Source of the DNA: CAYLLD01 sp964425135 | GTDB lineage: Bacteria; Pseudomonadota; Alphaproteobacteria; Rhodobacterales; Rhodobacteraceae | Assembly: GCA_964425135.1 (NCBI GenBank) | Contig: CAYRKW010000074.1 | Location: 1 to 16,137 of the forward strand | Direction of reading: 5' to 3' | Length of the DNA stretch: 16,137 bases | Made by a program: the position numbers and the translations under genes | Part shown: piece by piece, positions 1 to 6,571 of the stretch | How positions within the stretch are numbered: position 1 is the stretch's first letter | How the letters are laid out: every line of letters starts with the position of its first letter | The notes under the pieces: generated by a model | Database searches by the model: none | Told to the model about the DNA's origin: nothing | Seen by the model: the letters and a program-made list of their open reading frames with translations, nothing else

Positions 1-21
1 CACCTTGGCCGGTTTGGGGTC

Positions 22-106
22 AAAATACCCTCCCCCCCCCACGCGGCGCGGGGGGCCCGCGCGCACGACTTAAAGGTTATGCGCTCCCGCGCAGGGGAGT
101 ATTTTT
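22..106. repeat. GC-rich imperfect inverted repeat (terminator or intergenic repeat candidate)
   Basis: The arm AAAATACCCTCCCC (22-35) is matched by GGGGAGTATTTTT (94-106), with a two-base gap in pairing. Between the arms are a run of nine C (32-40), a hairpin GCGCGGG/CCCGCGC with a GGG loop (46-62), and a small palindrome GCGCTCCCGCGC (81-92). Read on the minus strand it lies just past the monooxygenase stop and ends in TTTT, so it could end that transcript. The right arm followed by an AGATGAAG-like string resembles a short intergenic motif I recall from Rhodobacteraceae genomes. That link is memory, not a search. Nothing in 1-131 looks coding. Confidence 0.45.
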
Positions 107-131
107 CGGAAAGATGAAGCGATGCGCGCGA

Positions 132-1304
132 TCAGGTGAGTGCGTCAAAACCATGCAGCCAATCATATCGGCGTGACAAAAGGCGCGGTGCGGAGCGCGC
201 CATAGCCCGCATGCCTGCGTTTTGCACCAGCCGGCGTACTCCCGAGGCGTGATAGAGCAAACCGTTTTTGAGGGCCGCTTTTTGCACCCGTTCCACACGC
301 GGCGCGCGCTGCGCTTGGTAGGCGATCAACGCCTTACCGATGTCCTCGCTTCGCTTGATGCAATCGGTAAGCACCCATCCATCTTCAATCGCCATCCCGG
401 CCCCTTGCGCAAGGTATGGCGGCATTGCGTGGGCGGCATCGCCCAGGGCAACCACGCGCCCGTTTGACCAGTTGGCAAGCGGGTGATGGGCGTAGATGGC
501 CCAGCCGGAAATCTCTTCAATTGCATCAAACATCTGATGCACAGGCCCCGCGAAATCGTCGAACTTTTTACCAACCTGTGCGCCGTTAACGCTCAAATGC
601 CAGCCGTGCTCCACATCGCCCTGCGCAGGCGCAACCGCAACGATGTTGGTCTCCATTCCGCCCGCGCGCGCCAGCGGATAGGTCACCACATGACGCCCAG
701 GTCCCATCCAGTTGGTGGCCGCGTCTTGCGCACCATATCGCCCTGCCGCAATCGCACGATAGGCGATATGGCCGGTGAAATACGGTGCTGATCCACCAAA
801 GGTCTTGGCGCGTGTTCGGGACTTTACACCGTCTGCGGCCACCACAAGATCGAATTGCTCTGACGCACCGCCCCGCTCGACCCTGCCATCTGGCGCGGCG
901 TCGTCAACACGCGCATCAAAAACAATCCGCCCGCCGGCTTCGCGAAACGACTGCGCGAGTATCGCGATCAGATCAGCGCGGTGCAGATGGAAATAGGGCG
1001 CGCCGTGACGCGCGATGATGTGATCTCCAAGCGCCAAGGTGAACAGCTTGTGCCCGCCGATCCCATCGCGCAGCACAATCGCGGCGGGGCGGCTGGCGAT
1101 GCGGGTCAGTTGTTCTTTCAGGCCCAGCGCGATCAGCACGCGGGAGGCATTGGGCGACAGTTGCACCCCTGCCCCGACTTCCGAGAACGCCTGCGCCTGT
1201 TCGAACACCGTCACGTTCGCGCCAAGCCGCAAGAACGAGACCGCGCAGCTCAGGCCGCCGATGCCACCACCGATCACCGCGATATGGAGCGCTGCCGCAT
1301 CCAT
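132..1304 (-). CDS. FAD-dependent monooxygenase (salicylate hydroxylase-like, class A)
   Basis: A 390-residue flavoprotein of the class A aromatic hydroxylase family, which uses NAD(P)H and O2 to hydroxylate aromatic rings in the cytoplasm. The N-terminus holds the Rossmann dinucleotide-binding motif GGGIGG (residues 12-17) followed by the acidic end of strand 2 (VTVFEQ, 32-37). The central motif VVAADGVKSRTR (about 154-165) matches the DG motif that contacts FAD and NAD(P)H. ALGDAAHAMPPYLAQGAG (about 286-303) is the GD motif of the FAD ribityl site, very typical of salicylate and 3-hydroxybenzoate hydroxylases. Length fits the family (about 380-420). The ATG at 1304 is chosen because it puts the Rossmann strand near the start; a TTG two codons upstream is less likely. 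No clear Shine-Dalgarno is seen. It lies downstream of dksA on the same strand but beyond a terminator. Substrate cannot be told from sequence. Confidence 0.9.
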   Translation of the reverse strand: MDAAALHIAVIGGGIGGLSCAVSFLRLGANVTVFEQAQAFSEVGAGVQLSPNASRVLIALGLKEQLTRIASRPAAIVLRDGIGGHKLFTLALGDHIIARHGAPYFHLHRADLIAILAQSFREAGGRIVFDARVDDAAPDGRVERGGASEQFDLVVAADGVKSRTRAKTFGGSAPYFTGHIAYRAIAAGRYGAQDAATNWMGPGRHVVTYPLARAGGMETNIVAVAPAQGDVEHGWHLSVNGAQVGKKFDDFAGPVHQMFDAIEEISGWAIYAHHPLANWSNGRVVALGDAAHAMPPYLAQGAGMAIEDGWVLTDCIKRSEDIGKALIAYQAQRAPRVERVQKAALKNGLLYHASGVRRLVQNAGMRAMARSAPRLLSRRYDWLHGFDALT

Positions 1305-1325
1305 GATCAATACGCTCTGACACCG

Positions 1326-1357
1326 AAAAACGCACGCCGGTCGCCCGCGCGTGCGTT
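1326..1357 (-). terminator. Rho-independent terminator of dksA
   Basis: On the minus strand a perfect 9-bp stem, AACGCACGC pairing with GCGTGCGTT (arms at 1349-1357 and 1329-1337), encloses an 11-nt GC-rich loop and runs directly into a T tract (1326-1330 read as T). It starts about 30 nt past the dksA stop, so it fits intrinsic termination of dksA. It separates dksA from the monooxygenase gene, which would then rely on read-through or its own promoter. Confidence 0.75.
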
Positions 1358-1385
1358 GTCCATAGTCTTGCGATGTGTCACGCGA

Positions 1386-1808
1386 TCAGTCGTTGCGATG
1401 CACCTTTTCGCGGCGCTCGTGACGCTCTTGTGCCTCCAGCGACAATGTCGCGATGGGCCGCGCATCCAGCCGCTTGAGCGAGATCGGCTCGCCCGTGCTT
1501 TCGCAATAACCGTAGGAGCCATCCTCGATCCGGCGCAGGGCACTGTCGATTTTGGCCACCAGCTTGCGCTGGCGATCGCGGGTGCGCAACTCGAGCGCCC
1601 GGTCGGTTTCCTCGGAGGCGCGATCCGCCACATCGGGGATATTCCGCGCGTCCGATTGCATGTCCTCAATCGTTCCCTTGCTCTCTTCAAGCAAATTCGT
1701 CTTCCACATCAACAGCTTGTTCCGAAAGTACTCGATCTGTCGATCGTTCATGAACTCTTCGGTGTCGCTGGGACGATAGTCATCGTCCAACTGAACTTCG
1801 GTCGTCAT
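1386..1808 (-). CDS. dksA: RNA polymerase-binding transcription factor DksA
   Basis: A 140-residue DksA/TraR-family protein, which binds in the RNA polymerase secondary channel and, with ppGpp, adjusts initiation at stringent-response promoters. The coiled-coil tip motif is intact: NIPDVADRASEETDRA contains the DxxDxA residues Asp59, Asp62 and Ala64. The C-terminal finger reads YGYCESTGEPISLKRLDARP (about 99-118) and keeps only one (Cys102) of the four zinc-binding cysteines of E. coli DksA. This single-Cys form is known from alphaproteobacteria, and the Rhodobacter sphaeroides version works without the Cys4 zinc site, so loss of function is not implied. ATG at 1808 gives the usual acidic N-terminal extension ending in a YRP motif. 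Upstream ribosome binding is not obvious. A strong terminator follows the gene. Confidence 0.95.
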   Translation of the reverse strand: MTTEVQLDDDYRPSDTEEFMNDRQIEYFRNKLLMWKTNLLEESKGTIEDMQSDARNIPDVADRASEETDRALELRTRDRQRKLVAKIDSALRRIEDGSYGYCESTGEPISLKRLDARPIATLSLEAQERHERREKVHRND

Positions 1809-2004
1809 AAGTTGTACGCAGCCTCGACTGTTATGGCTGTCACGCCCCTGGCATCCTGTGCCGACACATACGTGCGACAGCCCCGATAAATGGTGGGCAG
1901 CACCTACAAAATTTCTGTGTGCCTGTCACCTAAAAATTCGCTCGAACTCGCTGAAACTTTGTGGGAATGTCGTCCGGTCAATGCGCAATCAGGAAATGAG
2001 CTTC
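1809..2004. promoter_or_regulatory. Divergent intergenic region, dksA / MoxR operon
   Basis: This 196-bp gap separates two divergently read genes and so must hold promoters for both dksA (minus) and the MoxR-led operon (plus). It has A/T-rich patches around 1906-1936 within otherwise GC-rich DNA. I could not pick a convincing -35/-10 pair in either direction. AGGAAA at 1991-1996 is a good Shine-Dalgarno, eight bases before the ATG at 2005, and decides the MoxR start. No open frame here looks coding. Confidence 0.45.
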
Positions 2005-2844
2005 ATGAAATTCACTGGCACGGGTGACTATGTCGCAACCGATGATCTGATGGTTGCGGTCAATGCCGCGATAACGCTGGAGCGTCCGCTTCTGGTCAAG
2101 GGCGAGCCTGGAACCGGCAAGACGGAGCTTGCACGTCAGGTGGCCCAGGGGCTCGATCTGCCGATTATCGAATGGAATGTGAAATCAACCACAAAGGCGC
2201 AACAGGGGCTGTATGAATATGACGCCGTCTCCCGATTGCGCGACAGCCAGCTTGGCGATGAGAAGGTGCATGATGTCGCCAATTACATCAAACGCGGCAA
2301 GCTTTGGGAGGCCTTCACCGCCAGTGAAAAAACCGTCCTTCTGATCGATGAGATCGACAAGGCGGATATCGAGTTTCCCAACGATCTGTTGCAGGAACTC
2401 GATCGGATGGAATTTCACGTCTATGAGACCGGCGAGACCGTTAAAGCCGACATTCGCCCGATTGTGATCATCACATCAAACAATGAAAAAGAACTGCCGG
2501 ACGCGTTTTTGCGCCGCTGCTTTTTCCACTACATTTCCTTCCCCGATGAACAGACCATGCGCAAAATCATCGACGTGCATCATCCGGGCATCAAATCCTC
2601 GCTGGTGAGCGAAGCACTCAGTCAGTTTTTCGAAATTCGCGAGACGCGTGGGCTGAAGAAAAAACCCTCGACCTCCGAAGTGCTCGACTGGCTCAAACTG
2701 CTCCTCGCGGATGATCTGGATGCGGGCGATCTCAAACGCGACGGCAAAAACGCCCTTCCCAAGTTGCATGGCGCGCTCCTGAAGAACGAGCAGGACGTCC
2801 ATATGTTCGAGCGTTTGGCCTTTATGGCGCGCGGCGAGCGGTAA
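2005..2844 (+). CDS. MoxR-family AAA+ ATPase
   Basis: A 279-residue cytoplasmic AAA+ ATPase of the MoxR group, chaperone-like enzymes that remodel partner proteins, usually with a VWA-domain protein. Visible motifs are Walker A GEPGTGKT (33-40), Walker B VLLIDEID (111-118), sensor 1 TSNN (157-160) and an arginine-finger segment FLRRCFFHY (168-176). The C-terminal part forms the short helical lid. Length is typical. The frame is open back to 1858, but the ATG at 2005 is preferred because it has AGGAAA eight bases upstream and the sequence before it (Cys- and Trp-rich) does not fit the family; ATG at 1996 is the alternative. It is first of a plus-strand run ending in a CoxE-like VWA protein at 5333-6517, its probable partner. 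The client protein is unknown. Confidence 0.92.
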   Translation: MKFTGTGDYVATDDLMVAVNAAITLERPLLVKGEPGTGKTELARQVAQGLDLPIIEWNVKSTTKAQQGLYEYDAVSRLRDSQLGDEKVHDVANYIKRGKLWEAFTASEKTVLLIDEIDKADIEFPNDLLQELDRMEFHVYETGETVKADIRPIVIITSNNEKELPDAFLRRCFFHYISFPDEQTMRKIIDVHHPGIKSSLVSEALSQFFEIRETRGLKKKPSTSEVLDWLKLLLADDLDAGDLKRDGKNALPKLHGALLKNEQDVHMFERLAFMARGER

Positions 2845-2853
2845 ACCAGCCGC

Positions 2854-3756
2854 ATGTTCGACGTTCTGAGCGATCCGATCCTGCCGATCTTCGCAATCCT
2901 CGCGATTGGCTATGGATTGGGGCGCAGCGGCGGGTTCAGCCGCGAGGACGCGCGCACGCTCAACAGGTTTGCGCTTTTGATCCCGCTGCCTGCACTGTTG
3001 TTCAGCCTCGTGATGCGCACCCCGGTCGAAGGCATCGATTTCACCGCCGTCGCGCTCTATGCCGCCGTTGAAATTTTCGTCCTTGCGGGCGTTTTCTTCA
3101 TTGCGCGGGCGTTCAAACGCCCCGTTCCAGAATCGCTCCTCATCGCGCTCTGCGCTGTCTTTGTGAACCACTTCCTCTACGTGCTGCCCATCGCCGTGCG
3201 TCTTTATGGCGACACAGCCGCCCTACCCGTCACGGCGCTGGTGATCCTCGACGCCGTGATCGTTTTCGGCGGCATGCTCATCGCACTCGAAGCCACCACG
3301 CAAGACACATTTTCCCTGATGAACACCCTGCGCGCGATCGCCAAAAATCCGATCATCCTGAGCATCTGCGCAACGATAACCCTCAAAATCCTCGCCGTCC
3401 CGATCCCGCAAGGGGTGATGACTTTCACCGATTTCGTCGGCGCCGCCGCTGCTCCGCTGGCGCTCTTTGCCCTTGGCGTTGTCCTATCGAAAAGCCCGGT
3501 CTGGCCACCATCGCCCGCTGTGATCACCTTCTCGGCCATCAAACTCCTCGCCTTTCCAGCAATCCTGATGCTGGGACTGGGCGCGGTGGCCGTTCAGGAC
3601 GGCTGGCACCCGCTGATGATCCTCGTCGCAGCTGGCCCATCTGGCGCAATGTCATTCTCGCTTGCCATGCTCTACAAAATCGACACCGACATCATCGCGC
3701 CCGTTATCATTTGGACTAGCGTATTGTCGGTTTTTTCCCTAGCGTATCTGGCGTGA
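2854..3756 (+). CDS. AEC family permease (auxin efflux carrier-like transporter)
   Basis: A 300-residue polytopic inner-membrane protein of the AEC family, bacterial relatives of plant PIN/PILS carriers; characterised members move small organic acids such as malate and malonate. The sequence is a chain of about ten hydrophobic helices with short polar loops. It opens ILPIFAILAIGYGLGR (residues 9-24), a family-typical first helix, and has a PLPALLFSLVMRTP segment (about 44-57). Near the C-terminus AAGPSGAMSFSLA (about 259-271) matches the conserved last-repeat motif. It starts 9 bp after the MoxR stop and ends in a GTGA overlap with the next gene, so it is co-translated with the MoxR operon although no functional link to MoxR is obvious. 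Substrate is not predictable. Confidence 0.88.
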   Translation: MFDVLSDPILPIFAILAIGYGLGRSGGFSREDARTLNRFALLIPLPALLFSLVMRTPVEGIDFTAVALYAAVEIFVLAGVFFIARAFKRPVPESLLIALCAVFVNHFLYVLPIAVRLYGDTAALPVTALVILDAVIVFGGMLIALEATTQDTFSLMNTLRAIAKNPIILSICATITLKILAVPIPQGVMTFTDFVGAAAAPLALFALGVVLSKSPVWPPSPAVITFSAIKLLAFPAILMLGLGAVAVQDGWHPLMILVAAGPSGAMSFSLAMLYKIDTDIIAPVIIWTSVLSVFSLAYLA

Positions 3757-5156
3757 AACATCTCCGCCCGCAGGACTGCCCTGCACGTCCACTCCCACTT
3801 CTCAAATCGTGCATATCGGCGCTTTGTCTGATGGCGCTGACCGCCTGCGGGTCCGGCCCGCCGGCCAGTATTGAAGCGCTGCCCGCCGATCTGCCGCGCT
3901 TTGAAAGCAAGGGCCAACCGATTGGCGTGGCGCGCGCCAATTCCGACATCGCACGCGACATTCTTGATCTGATGTTCCAGCTCGAAAGCGGTGAGCGGGT
4001 GGATCGGCTGCTGAAATACGACCGTCCTGTGCGGGTCTATCTAAACTCGCCGTCCATCGCGACCTATCAGCCCGAGATTGACAATCTGCTCTCCCGCTTG
4101 CGCCGCGAGGCGCGCATCGACATCGCCCAGACCGCAAACCGCCCCGAGGCGCAGATATTTATCGAAGCCGTCCCCCGCCGATCCATCCAGCGCGCCTTCC
4201 CCGGTGCCGCTTGTTTTATCATCCCCGGCGTGCGTTCGTGGGCTGAATTTCGCAGCCCGCCGCCGGGTGCAAACCTGCGCTGGTCACGGCAGCTCGCACT
4301 AGGCCCGACGACCGTCTTCATCCCCTCCGACAGCACCCCGCAAGACACGCGCGACTGCCTGCACGAAGAGATTGCCCAGGCGCTCGGCCCCGCGAACGAT
4401 CTCTTTCGCATCCATGACAGCATCTTCAACGATGACAATTTCCACTCGGTCCTGACGCCATTCGATATGATCGTGCTACGCGCGCTCTATTCCGACCGGC
4501 TCACCAACGGTATGACCCGCGACGAGGTGGCCCAGCGCCTGCCCGGCATCCTGAGCGCCATCAACGCCAAGGGCCGCAGCGCCCGCGCGGTGCCGCAAAG
4601 CCCGGACACAAAGGCTTGGAAGCGCCTGATCGAACGCGCGCTTGACCGGCGCAACTCGCGCGGCCAAAGGCGGGCGGCGGCTGACCGCTCGATTGATCTC
4701 GCGGGGCAGATGAACCCGACCGACCACCGGCTCGGGCTTGCAATTCTGACCCTTGGCCGGATCGAAGCGCGCAATAACCCAGAGCGCGCCGCCGATCTCT
4801 TCCGCTCTGCGCAATCCCAGTTCGATGCGCAATTTGGCCGCGACAATATCCGCTCCGCCCATGTCGCAATCCACCTGTCGCTCGATGCGCTCAGACGCGG
4901 CAATCCGGAAACCGCCGCCGCCATTGCCCGCTTCTATCAACCGCGCGCGGCCAAGGCTGAAAACGCGGTGATCCTGTCGGGCCTTCTGGCCATCGAAGCC
5001 GAAGCCCTGCGCCTTGCCGGAAATATTGAGGACGCACGGCAAAAACGCATTACATCCCTCAAATGGGCGCGCTATGCGTTTGGCGACCGCCAAGGCGTCA
5101 TCGCGCGCGCGCAGGCCGAAATTGCCGACTATGCCAAAGGAAACGCTGAACAATGA
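3753..5156 (+). CDS. DUF2927 lipoprotein with helical-repeat C-terminus
   Basis: A 467-residue predicted lipoprotein. The N-terminus has basic residues, a hydrophobic stretch (about 17-30) and the lipobox LTAC with Cys32, followed by Gly and Ser, so it should be lipid-anchored and face the periplasm. Residues about 55-270 match my picture of DUF2927: the block CLHEEIAQALGPAND (202-216) followed by FNDDNFHSVLTPFDMIVLRA (225-244). The first block resembles a zinc-protease HExxH helix, but the second His is Ala, so peptidase activity is doubtful. From about 285 on the protein is a series of amphipathic helix pairs with TPR-like spacing, probably a protein-binding solenoid. It starts with GTG at 3753, overlapping the AEC stop as GTGA, and ends in an ATGA overlap with the next gene. 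Its operon position suggests an envelope partner of the MoxR/VWA pair; that is inference. Confidence 0.85.
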   Translation: MKHLRPQDCPARPLPLLKSCISALCLMALTACGSGPPASIEALPADLPRFESKGQPIGVARANSDIARDILDLMFQLESGERVDRLLKYDRPVRVYLNSPSIATYQPEIDNLLSRLRREARIDIAQTANRPEAQIFIEAVPRRSIQRAFPGAACFIIPGVRSWAEFRSPPPGANLRWSRQLALGPTTVFIPSDSTPQDTRDCLHEEIAQALGPANDLFRIHDSIFNDDNFHSVLTPFDMIVLRALYSDRLTNGMTRDEVAQRLPGILSAINAKGRSARAVPQSPDTKAWKRLIERALDRRNSRGQRRAAADRSIDLAGQMNPTDHRLGLAILTLGRIEARNNPERAADLFRSAQSQFDAQFGRDNIRSAHVAIHLSLDALRRGNPETAAAIARFYQPRAAKAENAVILSGLLAIEAEALRLAGNIEDARQKRITSLKWARYAFGDRQGVIARAQAEIADYAKGNAEQ

Positions 5157-5323
5157 TCTTCATGGGATTTTTTGCGCTTGTTGGCGCGATTTTGGGCTGG
5201 CGGCGCGGCGGTCGCAATGATGGCGAGCGGCTCGACCGGCTGCAATATGCCGCCGTTTTCGGGATTATCGGCGGGCTGATCGGGCTGGCATTGCTGATGT
5301 TCATCGGCCCCGTGGCGCCATAG
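5153..5323 (+). CDS. Small two-helix membrane protein, hypothetical
   Basis: A 56-residue protein starting at the ATG that overlaps the previous stop (ATGA at 5153-5156) and ending with TAG at 5321-5323. It has two hydrophobic segments, about residues 2-16 and 33-52, joined by an arginine-rich polar loop (RRGGRNDGERLDRLQ, about 17-31) that should face the cytoplasm. The second helix is glycine-rich (GIIGGLIGLALL), suggesting close helix packing. I do not recognise a family. The overlap upstream and the 9-bp gap to the VWA gene downstream support it as a real coupled gene rather than spacer. It may anchor or assemble with the DUF2927 lipoprotein. Confidence 0.75.
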   Translation: MIFMGFFALVGAILGWRRGGRNDGERLDRLQYAAVFGIIGGLIGLALLMFIGPVAP

Positions 5324-5332
5324 AGACGCCCT

Positions 5333-6517
5333 ATGTTGCTTTCGCTCTTCGACAATCTGCGACGCGCCAAACTCCCCGTCTCGCTGCGCGAATATCTGAC
5401 CTTGCTCGAAGCGATGAAAACCGGTCTTGTGACCTTCGATATCGACGGGTTTTATTACCTCTCGCGCAGCACGCTTATCAAAGACGAGCGCAATCTGGAT
5501 AAATTCGATCAGATTTTCGCCCATACCTTCAAAGGCCTTGAACACGCCTCCCTCGCCGATGTGATCGATCAGGTGGACCTGCCCGCCGATTGGCTGCGCA
5601 AACAGATCGAAAAGCACCTCTCGGACGACGAGAAGGCCGAAATCGAGTCGCTTGGCGGGTTCGACAAGCTGATGGAGACCCTCAAGGACCGGCTCAAAGA
5701 ACAGCAAGGACGCCATCAGGGTGGTTCCAAATGGATCGGCACTGGCGGCACCTCGCCTTTCGGTGCCTATGGCTATAACCCCGAAGGCATCCGCATCGGC
5801 CAGGATGAAAGCCGCCATCAGCGCGCGGTAAAAGTCTGGGACAAACGCGAGTTTCGCGACCTTGACGACAGCATCGAGCTTGGCACCCGCAATATCAAAG
5901 TCGCCCTCAAACGCCTGCGCAAGTGGGCGCGCGACGGGGCGGATGATGAGCTTGACCTGGGCGGCACCATCCGCGCCACCGCCGAAAACGGCTATCTCGA
6001 CGTCAAAACCCGCCCCGAGCGCCGCAACGCCGTCAAAATCATCCTCTTTCTCGACGTGGGCGGATCGATGGACCCGCACATCAAAACCGTCGAAGAGCTG
6101 TTCTCGGCGGCGCGCGCCGAATTCAAACATCTGGAATACTACTATTTCCACAACTGCCTTTACGAAGGCGTCTGGCGCAACAATGCCCGCCGCTGGTCCG
6201 AGAAAATTCCCACATGGGACGTGTTGCGCACCTATGGACCGGACTACAAATGTATCTTTGTTGGCGATGCCGCGATGAGCCCCTATGAAATCGCCTATGC
6301 TGGCGGCGCGAACGAGCATTGGAACGAAGAGCCAGGACAGATCTGGCTCACCCGTGCTCGCGAGCAATGGCCGTCGAATATCTGGATCAACCCGGTGCAG
6401 CGCGAGGCATGGGACTACACGCAATCAACCCAAATGATCCGCCAGATATTCGAAGACACAATGTACCCGATGACCCTCAAGGGGATCGAAGAGGGCATGC
6501 GCGAGTTATCGCGCTAA
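5333..6517 (+). CDS. CoxE-like VWA domain protein (MoxR partner)
   Basis: A 394-residue soluble protein with an N-terminal helical region, a charged Gly/Gln-rich middle and a C-terminal von Willebrand factor A domain of the CoxE type. The VWA strand 1 carries the metal-site motif ILFLDVGGSMDPH (237-249): Asp241 and Ser245 are kept but the middle Ser of DxSxS is Gly. A further metal-site acid is likely Asp312 in FVGDAAMSPYE. The WVWI-like C-terminal block (IWINPVQREAW, 350-360) is typical of this group. Proteins of this kind pair with MoxR ATPases (as in CoxD/CoxE, NorQ/NorD, RavA/ViaA) to activate or metallate target enzymes. Here the ATPase is four genes upstream in the same run. It starts 9 bp after the small membrane gene, with no strong Shine-Dalgarno. 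The target enzyme is not in the window. Confidence 0.9.
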   Translation: MLLSLFDNLRRAKLPVSLREYLTLLEAMKTGLVTFDIDGFYYLSRSTLIKDERNLDKFDQIFAHTFKGLEHASLADVIDQVDLPADWLRKQIEKHLSDDEKAEIESLGGFDKLMETLKDRLKEQQGRHQGGSKWIGTGGTSPFGAYGYNPEGIRIGQDESRHQRAVKVWDKREFRDLDDSIELGTRNIKVALKRLRKWARDGADDELDLGGTIRATAENGYLDVKTRPERRNAVKIILFLDVGGSMDPHIKTVEELFSAARAEFKHLEYYYFHNCLYEGVWRNNARRWSEKIPTWDVLRTYGPDYKCIFVGDAAMSPYEIAYAGGANEHWNEEPGQIWLTRAREQWPSNIWINPVQREAWDYTQSTQMIRQIFEDTMYPMTLKGIEEGMRELSR

Positions 6518-6571
6518 GCGCTTGGTCCTTCGGCAATCATTTTCCACAGCGAGCGAAATTAGCTCCGGGTC
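6518..6571. other. Short convergent intergenic gap
   Basis: This gap of 54 bases lies between the stops of the convergent VWA and histidine kinase genes. Only weak hairpins are visible: GCGC-TAA-GCGC (6511-6521) and GGGTC-TCAGG-GACCC (6567-6581, running into the kinase 3' end). Neither is followed by a clear T tract, so no confident intrinsic terminator is called. Confidence 0.4.

Noticed and set aside
981..1889. A 302-codon plus-strand frame across the monooxygenase/dksA junction
   Set aside because: It is antisense to two genes and their terminator and has no family features.
1858..2004. N-terminal extension of the MoxR protein
   Set aside because: The extra 49 residues are unlike the family, and the ATG at 2005 has a well-placed AGGAAA site.
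5129..6424. A 431-codon minus-strand frame opposite the VWA gene
   Set aside because: No motif or ribosome binding site, and it lies under a well-supported plus-strand gene with conserved VWA features.
6511..6521. GCGCTAAGCGC palindrome at the VWA stop as a terminator
   Set aside because: The stem is only 4 bp and no T tract follows in either direction.
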